NCBI GenBank assembly: GCA_025786725.1
Contig: JAHLTZ010000047.1
Coordinates: 62,001-126,000 of the forward strand
Reading direction: 5' to 3'
DNA from: Syncephalis fuscata
Taxonomy: Eukaryota > Zoopagomycota > Zoopagomycetes > Zoopagales > Piptocephalidaceae
DNA length: 64,000 nucleotides
Each line of letters opens with the position of its first letter. Position 1 is the stretch's first letter. Shown here in pieces: positions 49,591 through 62,250 of this stretch. The notes beneath the pieces were generated by a model, which worked only from the letters and a program-made list of their open reading frames with translations, did not search any database and was not told the DNA's origin. The translations under genes were made by a program, and so were the position numbers.

Positions 49591-52500
49591 ATGGCTGAAA
49601 AACTGCCTATTCGCTTTCAAGAGCATGTCCAGGTACGTCATCCAAACTCGCCGTTATAAGGCGCTATATACGTAATGTCATATACGCTAACTACAGATCG
49701 TATATAGCTCACAGCTTTGGGCATTAGCCCAAATAATATTGGCTTTGCCACGTTGACGATGGAGTCGGACAAGTTTATTTGTATTCGAGAGACGGAAGGC
49801 GATCAAAATCGCATTGCCATTGTTGATATGGGCGATGCCGGTAGTCTGATGCGACGTCCGATTACTGCCGACTCGGCCATAATGAACCCGGCAACCAAAG
49901 TGATTGCATTAAAAGGTAGGAATAGTTTGCCTGTCTAGTTGACACAGCTTATTAGAGTATTGATCAATTGACTAATAAATACATCTAATTTGTGCATTTG
50001 TGCTTTATTTATTGGTTAAACTAGCTGGTCGTCAATTGCAAATATTTAATCTGGAAATGAAATCCAAAGTAAAAGCGCATATGATGCCAGAGGACGTTAC
50101 ATTCTGGAAATGGATCAATAACAAGACAATTGGCCTTGTCACCGACAATGCTGTGTACCATTGGTCGATGGACGGCGATTCGTTGCCAAAGAAACAGTTT
50201 GATCGCCATCAGAATCTGGCCGGAAGCCAGATTATTAACTATCGCTGTAATTCGGATGAAAAGTGGATGGTACTTATTGGTATTTCTGCCCAACAAAACC
50301 GTGTTGTTGGTCAAATGCAGCTTTATAGCAAAGAGCGTGGTGTGAGCCAGCCCATTGAAGGCCATGCCGCAGCATTTGGTGAACTCATACTTGAAGGTTC
50401 TTCAGTACCGTCGAAACTATTTGCTTTTGCAGTTCGCACAGCCACAGCTGCTAAATTGCACGTTGTAGAAGTAGATCACGCAGAAGGTGCACCAACCTTC
50501 CAGAAACGTGCCGTTGACGTCTATTTTCCACCTGAAGCTGTCAATGACTTCCCCGTGGCTATGCAAGTTAGCCATAAATACGGTGTGATCTATCTTGTGA
50601 CCAAATACGGCTTTATTCATCTGTATGATTTGGAAACCGGCACTTGCATCTATATGAACCGTATCAGTGGTGATACCGTTTTTGTTACCGCCGAACTTGA
50701 AGCGACAAGCGGCCTTATTGGTGTTAATCGTAAGGGCCAAGTGTTATCGGTGAGCGTTGACGAGGACAATATTGTGCCGTATATCATACAGACGTTGCAG
50801 AATACCGATCTTGCCCTTCGATTTGCTTCACGTAACGGACTTCCTGGTGCTGATGATTTGTATTTGACGCGATTCCAGCAGCTTTTTACTCAAGGCAACT
50901 ACAGTGAAGCTGCACGTATGGCAGCCACTTCACCACGCGGCATGCTTCGTACGCAAGATACAATTGAGCGATTTAAGCAATTGCCTGCAACACCCGGCCA
51001 ATTGTCGCCTATCTTGCAGTACTTTGGTATTTTGCTTGAAAAAGGCACATTAAATCGCTATGAATCGCTGGAGCTAGCACGGCCTGTATTGCAACAAAAC
51101 CGAAAGCAATTGCTGGAAAAATGGCTTAAAGAAGACAAGGTAATTAGTTGAATAGTCATTGTAATGATATAGCAAATACTTACAGCTGTTTGTTCATTTT
51201 AGCTTGAATGCAGCGAGGAATTAGGTGATATTGTCAAGGCACACGATACTATGCTTGCTTTATCAGTCTATTTGCGAGCAAATGTTCCAATGAAGGTAAA
51301 TATTTAATAGATAATTAATTAGTTAAATCCAACCTATACATTGTATTATTTAGGTGGTAGCTTGCTTTGCTGAAACAGGCCAATATGATAAAATACTACT
51401 TTACTCAAAGAAAGTAGGCTTTCAACCAGACTTTGTCGTTCTACTACAGCATGTAATGCGCGCTGATCCAGAAAAGGGCGCAGAATTCGCTACTAAACTC
51501 ATTAACGATGAAATGGGCCAGAATTTAGACTTGGATCGTGTAAGTAATGATACAAGAGCGACAATAGCAATGGCTATTATTTTTATTTATATATTTATTA
51601 ATCGGCTATTATATAATAGATTGTTGATGTATTTATGCAACAAAATCTTATCCAACAAGCAACCTCATTCTTGTTGGATGCATTAAAAAACAATCGTCCA
51701 GAGCAAGGTCCATTACAGACGCGATTATTAGAGATCAATTTGCTACATGCACCTCAGGTGGCCGATGCCATTCTAGGCAATGAAATGTTTACGCACTATG
51801 ATCGTGCTGTGATTGCACAACTCTGTGAAAAGGCTGGTCTTTACCAACGGGCTCTTGAACACTACACGGATCTGTATGATATTAAACGTACTATTGTCAA
51901 TACAAACGTGCTTAATCCAGAGGTAAGTAGCAATAGACTTTTTATTCGGTAAAGAAGTAATAAAATGCTAACAGCACATCCGTATTATGTTTTTAGTGGC
52001 TAGTTAACTTCTTTAGCCGTTTATCGGTTGATCATTCGATGGAATGTCTACGAGAGTTACTCAAAACAAATCTGCGACAAAATCTCAATGTTTGCGTCCA
52101 AGTAGCAACCAAATACTCAGAACAGTTAGGACCAGGCAATTTGGTTCAATTGTTTGAAGAGTTCCAAACAGAAGAAGGTCTATATTATTATCTAGGCTCA
52201 GTGGTCAACTTTACCCAGGATCCAGAGGTTCACTTTAAGTATATCCAAGCAGCAGTAAAGACAAATCAAATTCGTGAAGTTGAACGTATTTGTCGTGAAA
52301 GCAATGCATACGATGCTGAACGAATTAAAAACTACCTTATGGTAAGTAAAATAAAAAATAACGAATTAATATAGATACTTATTATTATTATTATTAGGAA
52401 GCGAACTTGGAAGATCAGCTGCCATTGATTATTGTATGTGATCGTTTTGATTATGTTCATGATTTGGTACTTTTCTTGTACAAGAAACATATGTTCCGAT

Positions 52501-55392
52501 TCATTGAAGTCTACGTTCAAAAGGTCAATCCGGCTCGTTCTCCCGCTGTTATTGGCGCACTATTGGATGTTGATTGCGATGAGAATATGATTCGTAGTCT
52601 CTTAATGTCAATTCAAGTACCAGTTCCCGTTGATGAGTTGACACATGAAGTCGAACAACGCAATCGACTCAAGTTAATCTTGCCGTATCTTGAAGTTCGT
52701 ATTCGTGAAGGTAGCCAAGAATCAAGTGTTTATAATGCTTTGGCAAAGATCTATATCGATAGCAACAATAATCCGGAACATTTCCTTAAAGATAATCAGG
52801 TATGGAGTATTATATTAATAACTAGTATTTGTAACTTATTCTGGCTATTACTATTATAGTTTTATGATTCACGTATTGTTGGTAAATATTGCGAAAAACG
52901 TGATCCATATTTAGCTTATGTGGCCTATGAACGTGGTCAGTGTGATATGGAACTGATTAATGTCACAAATGAAAACTCCATGTTTAAACACCAAGCAAAA
53001 TATCTTGTAAAACGACGTGAACCTGAATTATGGGCTCAAGTACTGGACACGTCGAATCCATTCCGTCGTGCAGTCATCGATCAAGTAGTATCGGCAGCAT
53101 TGCCTGATTCACAAGATCCAGAAGATGTTTCAAATACAGTCAAGGCATTTATGGCTGCAAATCTACCTCATGAACTTATTGAATTGCTGGACAAGATCAT
53201 TATGGAAAACTCGGCCTTTAGCGATAATCGCAGTTTACAAAACTTGCTTATCCTTACAGCAATCAAGTCGGACAAGACGCGTGTCATGGATTATATTACA
53301 CGCTTGGACAATTACGATGCACCAGACGTTGCTGGATTGGCCGTTGGCTCTGGCCTATTTGAAGAGTCGTTTGCCATTTATCGCAAGCATAACCAGCATG
53401 CCAGTGCTATTAGTGTATTGCTAGACAATCTCGAAGATCTTGATCGTGCACTTGAATACGCTGAACGCTGCGATGAAGCTGAAGTGTGGAGTAAATTGGG
53501 TCAGGCCCAACTCAATGCCAACAAAGTTGTTGAGGCAATTGAGTCATATGTACGTGCCGATGATCCTAGCAACTATCAACAAGTAATTCAAGCAGCTGAT
53601 CGAGCTCAAATCTCTGAAGAGCTTATTCGCTATCTGTTAATGGCACCAAGAAGTTGAGGGAAGCAGCCATTGATGGAGAACTTTTATTTGCCTATGCTAA
53701 AACTAATCGACTAGCGGATACGGAAGAGTTTTTGAGTGGACATAATCTTGCTAAGGTAAATAATATATGTATTACAATATGTGTATATTAATACTAATTA
53801 ATTGGCGCTGTTTTTAGATACAAGAGGTTGGTGAGCGCTGCTTTGAAAACGGCATGTACGAGCCGGCCAAACTACTATTTGCCAACATCTCCAACTGGTC
53901 CCGTCTCGCTTCTACCCTTGTATTTTTGGGCGAGTATCAGGCTGCGGTCGATGCTGCACGTAAAGCAAATGGCACCAAAGTATGGCGCGAAGTCAATGCG
54001 GCCTGCATTGAAACGCGTGAATTCCGTCTTGCACAGATTTGTGGTCTACACTTGGTTGTGCACGCCGATGAATTGCACGAACTTATTCAGACGTATGAAA
54101 AGCAAGGATTTGTTGATCAGCTTATTGAGCTATTGGAAGCTGGCCTTGGCTTGGAACGTGCACATATGGGCATGTTTACTGAGCTATCCATTCTTTACGC
54201 AAAATACAAGCAAGAAAAGATTATGGAGCATTTGAAACTGTACAGCTCGCGTATCAATATTCCAAAGGTTATTAGAGCGTGTGAGGACGCGCACCTATGG
54301 GCCGAGCTTGTTTTCCTCTACGTACACTACGATGAGTATGATAATGCTGCACTTACAATGATGCGTCATTCAGTCGATGCTTGGGACCATGCTCGCTTCA
54401 AGGATGTTATTATCAAGGTGTCCAATCTTGATTTATACTACAAAGCGCTACGTTTCTACCTCGAGGAACAGCCGATGCTTATCAACGATCTATTGACGGT
54501 ATTAACACCACGTATTGATCATACACGTGTGGTTAAACTGTTGGAGAAGTCCGACAACATTCCATTGCTTAAACCATACTTGGTTTCAGTTCAATCTAGC
54601 AATAATCAAGCTGTAAATTCAGCCTATAATGAGCTATTGATTGAAGAAGAAGACTATAAATTGCTGCGCGACTCGATTGATCATTTCGACAACTTTGACA
54701 ACATTGAATTGGCTCAAAGACTTGAAACGCACGAACTACTTGAGTTCCGTCGTATTGCCGCTCATCTTTTTAAGGTAGCTAAACAACACTGGTATATCGA
54801 TGAATAGCAAAGCTAATTATGTAATATATAAATAGAAAAATAAGCGCTGGAAGCAATCCATCGAGCTATCAAAGCTTGACAGTCTTTTCAAGGATGCGAT
54901 TCAAACGGCTGCCGAATCAAAAGACACTGAAGTGGCCGAAGAACTTATTCGCTACTTTGTCGATACCGATAATCGTGAATGTTTTGTAGCTGCACTTTAT
55001 GTTTGCTACGAACAAATGCGTCCAGATGTAGTAATGGAACTGGCGTGGCGCAACGGCCTTACCGACTTTGCCATGCCATTTATGATTCAAACAATGCGCG
55101 AATACATGTCTAAGGTATATATATTGCATGGAATATGATCGAGAATAGCGAATACTAACACGATAATGGCCAATAGGTGGATACACTGGAGAAGCAGAAT
55201 GCTGAACGACAAGCTAAGGAAACAACGAAGGAGAAGCAGCCAGATGGTGGCCCAATGATTCGTCCAGGTGGTGGCATGGGACCAGGCGGGCCGTTGATGA
55301 TTACCTCGGGCATTACTGGCGTTGCACCGCCAAATAGCAATCACATGGGCTCACCTGGATTTGGTGGCGCTGGTTATGGTGCGCCGTTTTAA
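49591..55392 (+). CDS. CHC1: clathrin heavy chain
   Basis: The triskelion leg of clathrin coats for endocytosis and Golgi trafficking. Twelve exons (49591-49632, 49708-49915, 50025-51139, 51203-51295, 51354-51539, 51620-51922, 51997-52341, 52398-52799, 52860-53755, 53818-54774, 54836-55114, 55177-55392) give 1680 aa, the normal size. It starts [12 protein letters not shown], passes through the beta-propeller ([13 protein letters not shown]) and the heavy-chain repeats ([34 protein letters not shown]), and ends in a Gly/Pro/Met-rich tail GYGAPF. At 53646-53647 the frame breaks by one base; one added base restores M-A-R-K-K and continuity with [17 protein letters not shown]. The gene is essential in most fungi, so an assembly deletion is the likely cause. 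Intron 1 uses the acceptor at 49707. Confidence 0.97.
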
Positions 55393-56161
55393 AACAACAT
55401 GATTACACTTGTTGAATAAACATATTATTCAAAATAATTTACTGAAATTTGTTATAATTACACTAATATTCAATGGCTATATTGTTTAAATAATAATTTT
55501 GGTAACTTTAAATTGGATTATAAAAATACCAACATTGTAAATTGTTTTTGTATTTTGTTTACATACCGCTTTCCTAGTCAATTTCTCACTAATCTGACTC
55601 GATAATAACAGACATGTGAAGATTATATAACATTTGATTCACAGCTAATCGACTTGTTATCAAACCAGAAAGCAAACTCAGACTATTTATTATACAATTA
55701 GTTTACGATTTCTTGAATGTGCATATTAAGATTTTTGGTTATAAAATAGCATTGCAACAAAACACATGTTTTGTTTTAAAATCGTTGATTAATACATAAT
55801 ATTATAAGTTATATCCAATAAGTTTGCGATTGATTATTTAAGTAATAAAGTCAAGCATTACTATAAAAATAAAGCATTAATTTTATACTAAAATTAGTCA
55901 AGATTCAAAAATACGATCAATTATTGACAATGGTTGATTAGATGCATGTGAACCAAGGTAGCGTGTATGTAGTAATATACAGCATTAATATTACTACATA
56001 TTATGAACATGTATGATAACCATACCATTGACCCATTCAACTAGCAGAGATATGGCTCTACACAGCTCCACAATTACAGTGCAGTGTATTAATAATTGCC
56101 AACTTTTACTCTTTAAGCATATCAATATCATCTGTCGATTTTATACTAAACATTTTATACA
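55393..56161. other. AT-rich intergenic region
   Basis: The 3' flank of clathrin and the 5' flank of a small membrane ORF; nothing else recognised. Confidence 0.5.
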
Positions 56162-56500
56162 ATGTCATTTATTAACTATACTAATCCAGAGGACACCGAG
56201 TGGGTGAAGAACGCAACGAAAGTGTGAAATATTCCTGTAAATCCACTTGACAAAATAGCAGTGTGTGCTTTTTACGCAACAGCTGCAGAAGCAGACAATA
56301 TTCCCGGCTTGCGCGAGCGATTAATGGCACGCCATCTTCAAACAATATTTGATATCATGATTCTTTGTGGTTTTATTAGCAATTTTATTATAGCCAGCAA
56401 GATGGTTGCGCCGCGTCCTCGTTCGTTTATCGCTTGGTGGTGTCTGCTTCCATCGGCGCTAGGTGCAATAACATGTTTAATATTTGCACTTAACAACTGA
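56162..56500 (+). CDS. small two-helix membrane protein with in-frame TGA
   Basis: From the ATG at 56162 the frame runs through DTEWVKNATKV, a TGA at 56225-56227, then NIPVNPLDKIAVCAFYATAA...IPGLRERLMARHLQ and two hydrophobic segments to a stop at 56498-56500 (111 sense codons plus the internal TGA). The amphipathic start and two membrane segments would suit a small mitochondrial or ER membrane protein, but I do not recognise the family. The TGA may be an assembly or point change, or the gene may be broken. No splice pair restores the frame. Confidence in a real gene is moderate because the downstream part has a biased, protein-like composition unlike the flanks. Confidence 0.5.
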
Positions 56501-58036
56501 GATACTCCTTTAATTGTCGCAATGTGTGGCGGTCTTTTGGATTTTCAAATGTAATATCAAGTATTTGCAACAGCTTGGTACTGCTTAACAAAGCCTATCT
56601 AGTCCTCTATCGACAGAAATGGGTCATATACAGCAGTATTTCATGCTGTCTTTCCATTGTGCTTCAACTAGGTAGCGCAGATTCCGATCTTTTTTCTTTA
56701 TAAACTGGTGAGTACCTGTAAGCAACCATTATATATATATATATCTGACGTAAATTAGAACAATTGTTACCACCATATTGGTACGTCACTGTAAAAACAT
56801 GGGCAAAGCCATTAATCGGTCAAATAACCCCAAAGCGAGTTACATAGAGCATTTGTCGGAAATTGCAATAGCCAAGTTTTAGAATAGTGCCATTGTATAT
56901 TTTAATTGTGTAAATGTTAGTAAATTTCCTGTAAAATAAAATGAAGAAAAAGGCTATGATGTGATTTAAGTATTGGTGGCGGTCATTGAAAATAATCATA
57001 ATGATTACCAATATTCTAATTTGAAGTCGATAAACTCCAAGAAACATCAGTTTTTTCGAAATTGATCTGGTATGGTACCACTTAATCGTAGACTTTTAAG
57101 AATATGTCTGAAATTCAAAGCTGCAGTCGTCACAGTGTCATAACCTTACACCATAAAAGTTTCATGAGTTTTCTTACAATTTTGGTTTGTGCACCTACAA
57201 ACAATCTAGATGTAAATAAAATATTATTTGTATTCAGTCTATAAATTATAGTAGCTTATAAGTTTATGACACTTTACTTTTGGATGATTGTGACGCTGAT
57301 ACGGACGTGGGTTATCGATTATTCTAAATGTTTCTAAACTTCAAGCTTGACAAGTGGGGCAGGTTTTAGAACTGTTATACTCATTAATTAAAATCACATT
57401 AAAACCACTCTTTTAAAGTATACGCTTCAAGCCAGCACCTCAAATAGGTTTTTGAAAATTTACATGACTTGCAGATCAGTTACCAAATACCAAAGTAGCA
57501 TTACTATCAAACTTTAATTTAATCTTATTGACAAGCTTTTGGCCAGCTTGCTGTTGTCTAATGTACAAACATAGCTTTAGTTTTCTAAATAACCAGTTTT
57601 GTTTGATAGAGTCTATATTTGTTTGATAAGCGTAGTATAGTGTTAGATATTGGCTGGAAACAGCACGAACAGCAAGCTATTCTTTAAAATTAGATAAATT
57701 AACAGATTTTGTTTGACATTGAGACAATAAATATTCTTTTCTTTGAACATCGGGATACTTTGCTTTCAGTTTCAATTCGATTCTGCGATACTTCTTGTAC
57801 CCAATATCAAAATGCCTTTAATTTAAAGTATATCTGTAGGTTATTGGCTTTTGAATGGTGTTGAAGTTATAGTGTGTTTATAGGCAAAATAACTTTATAA
57901 AAACACAACTATTTAACCATTGAATTACATTAAATAGTTATCAAGTTGTATAATAATTTATTAGCTAATTTATTTGTAAAAGCAATAATGTTAATAAAAT
58001 AGTGAAATAATGTTAAAAAGTATATATCTAAGCTGT
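56501..58036. other. intergenic with left arm of inverted repeat
   Basis: No gene recognised. A TA microsatellite lies near 56730. Positions 57565-57655 form the left arm of an imperfect inverted repeat whose right arm is at 60495-60580, beyond the subtilase gene. Confidence 0.5.
57565..57655 (+). repeat. inverted repeat, left arm flanking subtilase
   Basis: The block around TTTGATAGAGTCT, then TTTGTTTGATAAGC, is repeated in reverse complement at 60495-60580 with about 85% identity over some 55 nt by eye. Confidence 0.6.
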
Positions 58037-59878
58037 TTAACCTTTCACTGTTCCATAATACGGAATAAAAACAGCACGGTCTGATGGTGGTTTATTGAAT
58101 CTTGGATTAGGATCGAGTACAATATATCCGGAATATGACCATATCTCATTCTTTTGTATACTCGTGGGCGTACTAATCCGTACCAGAATCTCACCTTTTT
58201 GCTTTGGTTGTAGGCTAATAGATCCTGGAAAGGAAACGGCTGCGATTAGAGATTGTTTTGATAACATATCACTAAGATACGATACTCTTGGAGTCGCTTC
58301 AGCTGGAATATGTGAAATTTTATATAAGAGTGCAGTGTCGGAAAAAGATGAAATTTTGATCTGTACATTCGCTGTATTGGCATAAGTACCTTCTATATTA
58401 ATTGAAGATGGTTCAACGTGAATGCGTTCATCATCTATTAGTTTGCTAAGATTAATCATGCCAGCACCTTGATGTTGTACAGGAATGTAGGAATCTACAT
58501 TATTCTCTTTGACTGGAATTGCGTTGTTTTGTAATATAGTTTTGACATATCCAATGTCAATCAAACTATTTTGATTGCGTTCAACTATCAGCGCAGTTGC
58601 ACCGGCAACATATGCAACAGCAGCTGATATATCACTGAAATAAGGCTTGTCTCGTTTGTCATAAATGGTAGTAGTGTAAATTTTGTGACTTGGCGCTAAA
58701 ATGTCAGGATAGAAAGGTGATATGAATGGTTGCTTTTGCGGTCCAGCTGTGTCGACAGTAATGCTACTATTTTCAATGTAGCCATACTTTTCTGCAAAAA
58801 CATATTTATATGCAAGCTTATTTTCATAGCCTTTTTTAATAAATAAAGCATCTTTTTCACTAATTTGAAATAAAGGTATATTACATCTTGTTTTTGCTCT
58901 AAAATCATCGCTTATAATGACAAGTGCAGCCATTCCGATCGCTTTAGCACGCTTTCGCATGGCCAAAGTTTTTGTTGTTTTATACCAAATAAGTGCAATG
59001 TCATCTTTTTTAAAACCATCTAAATGATTTTTTAATTTGCGTGAATACTTGCTAGGAATAACATCCACTTCTTTGCCAAAGTTATATTTCATATTTGAAC
59101 ATCTAGACGTAAATTCAATACGACGTCCCGTTGTTTTTTCTTCAAACCAATGCGATAAACGATATTCTTGTTTAAAGCCACCAACGCTTAAGACAGGAAG
59201 ACCTTGATATAAAAAGTAATTTGGATTCATAAAATTATTGGCTGATGCTGCAACAATCATAATCACGCCATGTTTTGCAGCATCTTCTATTGTTTCTCTC
59301 AGCCGATTGCCATATTCATCTACAATGGCAATTTCCGGCAATACAATGATTTTCATTTGATCATCAGTGATTGCAGTTATTAGAGCTTGCAACACCAATA
59401 AAGTTGAAGTCGGACCTTTACAGCCAAATACACGATAGGTGCCAAGTGTCGCCTCGGGCGCAACTCCAGTAAAATAAATGGTTTTTGCAACGGCAATTCC
59501 AGCTAGACTCATACCGCGATTGTTGCAATAAGGTATATTTTCGTAGTTTTTTTCATTATCTACATATTTATGGTAGTGCTTATGATTCTTTTTAAATACA
59601 TGAGCTTCGATATTTATTCCGCTATCAATGATTCCAAGCTTTACGCCCCTTCCTTTAAAGCCCATATCGTGAAGTGTTTTAACGCCGGTGGGTACATAGT
59701 AAGGTGTTGCATAAACTGGGTTATTAGTGATTTTGGAGCCAATATAGGGGCGGTTGTAATTAGGTTTCGTGTAAAAGTCATCTTTATATGATTTGGTACT
59801 GTTTACGGCAAAATGTTGTGTTGAACAAAATAGCAGCAGTATAGAAGCTGCTAACTGCTGTGTCCGTCTTAATATCAT
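58037..59878 (-). CDS. secreted subtilase-fold protein lacking catalytic His (pseudoprotease?)
   Basis: A single exon of 613 aa with a signal peptide (ILRRTQQLAASILLLFCST). The S8 fold is clear: LGIIDSGI (Asp85), a VAASANNF oxyanion region, a PA-like insert (about 255-375), and YFSDISAAVAYVAGATAL, where Ser418 aligns with the nucleophile. The block that should read HGTHVAG is RGMSLAG, so the catalytic His is Arg121, and the GTS of the Ser motif is D-I-S. A C-terminal Fn3-like region follows (QIKISSFSDTALLYKIS). It resembles fungal minor extracellular subtilases but probably cannot cleave. The start at 59878 is chosen for the signal peptide; the frame upstream lacks a better ATG. It is flanked by an imperfect inverted repeat. 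A role as inhibitor or binding protein is inference. Confidence 0.85.
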   Translation of the reverse strand: MILRRTQQLAASILLLFCSTQHFAVNSTKSYKDDFYTKPNYNRPYIGSKITNNPVYATPYYVPTGVKTLHDMGFKGRGVKLGIIDSGINIEAHVFKKNHKHYHKYVDNEKNYENIPYCNNRGMSLAGIAVAKTIYFTGVAPEATLGTYRVFGCKGPTSTLLVLQALITAITDDQMKIIVLPEIAIVDEYGNRLRETIEDAAKHGVIMIVAASANNFMNPNYFLYQGLPVLSVGGFKQEYRLSHWFEEKTTGRRIEFTSRCSNMKYNFGKEVDVIPSKYSRKLKNHLDGFKKDDIALIWYKTTKTLAMRKRAKAIGMAALVIISDDFRAKTRCNIPLFQISEKDALFIKKGYENKLAYKYVFAEKYGYIENSSITVDTAGPQKQPFISPFYPDILAPSHKIYTTTIYDKRDKPYFSDISAAVAYVAGATALIVERNQNSLIDIGYVKTILQNNAIPVKENNVDSYIPVQHQGAGMINLSKLIDDERIHVEPSSINIEGTYANTANVQIKISSFSDTALLYKISHIPAEATPRVSYLSDMLSKQSLIAAVSFPGSISLQPKQKGEILVRISTPTSIQKNEIWSYSGYIVLDPNPRFNKPPSDRAVFIPYYGTVKG

Positions 59879-61520
59879 CGTACAACTAATTTTTGTATTG
59901 AAGAAGATGTATAATTTAATTATATAAAAAGTGCCGATAAAAAGCAAATAAAAACGAGACGTATATAAGATAGGAATATTTGAATAAGTACCTGGTAGTT
60001 ACTTTTAGACTCAAATGATATGGTTCTATAAAAGAATATTGGCATGTTTTAAATACCATTTTAGATTGTCAAACAGGAAACTTAGAACGTGTGTTTAAAA
60101 TAGTACTAATTGTAGAACGATAGCTCTATATCTATATATATTACTAGTAATTTGATTTTTATTTAAATTAGTGATTTTAATAATTACCATGCAATATTAT
60201 ATCTTCTTGATTAACTACTACAATTGCATATAACTTCTTATGGTGCTAACTGGTCATGATATTACACATCAGCATACATAGTTTGACAGCTGTTTTATAG
60301 GTTGAATAGCTTAAAACTAAAATATATTTGGCTATACATAAAAATGGCACGCAACAATTTTTGTGTTTGTTAAATAGATCCAAGCATAATAAAACATAAT
60401 AATATAGATTAAGCAAATGGTTTCAACAATTTCAAATGCTATTATAATAAAATTAATGCATGTTTCAATGTATAAACATAAATAACAATTTTATTCAGTC
60501 AATCTCTAACAATATACTAGGCTTATCAAACAAATACAGACTCTATCAAATAAAACAACTAAATGTGACTATGTTTATAGAAAGACCGAGTAAATTGATC
60601 ATTAACAAGTAAAGGATTATCAAAACATTATATAACAGCATTATCAATTAAACAAAATGTGTAAAAAACATTTAAACTAACAAGATGAATTTATTACTGC
60701 AAGTTTGCATATTTAAATAAAAGCATCTGGTTACAAGCTTGTTGGTAGAATCATAATACCATTGCTTAAAAGCTAAAAACTAAAGCATTGGCCAGAACTT
60801 GATAAATAAATAGACTGAACAGCGTAGTTGTCAAATGGTGCTGCTTTCTATCGAATATATTTAAACTGTCCTGGACTAGTGGCCTAATTGCGCTACCAAT
60901 GCCAATGCCGGAAATAGCGGTTGTTCTTACTCGCATCCACCGCAGTTAAGCTCAAGTTTCCAGCAAAGGTCACATATAGGAGTATGCTTTAGTAGAGTTG
61001 GCCTAGCATCTACCATAGATATATTGGCCACAAAACCATGGCGATGGTGCAAACAACGGCAATAGAAAGCTTCATGATGATATTGCAATCAATAGGAAAA
61101 AACGTAGAATGAACTGCGTGAGTTGTTTGAAATAAAATGGATAAAAACGATGATTAGACAGAGAGTAGAGCATGACGATGACAGCTATTTAAAAGGGATT
61201 TCTTTCTTTAAAAAATGATGTTAATTGCCATTTTTTGATTAACTAAAATTACGGAAACGTGCAAAATTCTAAATAAATCGTATTACTATATTTGGTAACA
61301 GTGCCCTTGAATTCACTTTTAAAGCAGATCGTCATTGTTTTCGATGTAAATAGCTCTTTATTCCATCCTCCCAGTTGTTGATACTTTAGCACACTAGACA
61401 AATGGCGTGTTTACTTTCACTACATGGGTAAAATAATATTCTTTGTTTATAGCGCCGTAAAGTCTATATTTTATTGTGCGCTATGTAGCGTTATAAAGGT
61501 GTGGTATGTTTTGGCGTTTG
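59879..61520. other. intergenic with right arm of inverted repeat
   Basis: The 5' flank of the subtilase and AT-rich DNA without a recognised gene. The inverted-repeat right arm is at 60495-60580. Confidence 0.45.
60495..60580 (-). repeat. inverted repeat, right arm flanking subtilase
   Basis: The reverse complement of 57565-57655; the two arms enclose about 3 kb containing only the subtilase gene. Confidence 0.6.
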
Positions 61521-62250
61521 CTGCTTTAGTTTAATATTATCTAGCGTGGATCATGAGCGCTTTATCGTGCGTTGCTACTTTGTCTTTGGGGGCTACAGCC
61601 TTCAACTTAACCCTAATCTGACCGTTTAGTTGCAGTATTCAATGAACAGTACTCGGCCTATCCGTAGTCCCAGGGCTATTCTAATCTAAAGGCTTTGTTG
61701 CTATCAAAAAAATTAACTTGTAGTCGTTGTCTATCGGTCGTATCGGGCAAATTACGTGCTTTGGGACCGCGGCTGCTTGTTAGTTTTGCGGATAGACAGC
61801 ATGGTGTTTATGGAGCTGGCGGTACGTCAGTGGAGTACAGGACGAAGAACTTTATTGGATATCACATTTAAACGCGTGTACTGTTGTGTTTGCTATCGGG
61901 TAAAACCGTTAGCAAACACAACAATGACTGGTGTTTCTGCGGTGCTTATTGCTCTGTTTAGCGTGCAGAGTTTTTGACCAGTCGTAAAACTATTACTGAA
62001 AGACACCTTGACAAGGTAGTTTGCGATGAGCTGCTTGATGTACGCTTCATCCCACACTAGTTACATATTTACTAAAGCGGAGGTGTGGGGCAAGCGAGAT
62101 GTATTGCAATATTGCAATGCAATCCTAGTTGATGACAAATCTTCAATTAGCTATAAGATTTGGATGGAACCAAAGGATTCATTGGCTTGGTAGTTATGAC
62201 GGATGGGACATGGTCCTTGACTATAATGAATATCTACACCACTGGTAGAT
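61520..62250. other. GC-richer stretch, possibly decayed coding sequence
   Basis: Base composition rises and local open segments occur in several frames (for example DRQHGVYGAGGTSVEYRT near 61790 and RKTITERHLDKVVCDELLD near 61985). They are broken by stops and I recognise no family. It may be a degraded gene or element. Confidence 0.3.
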
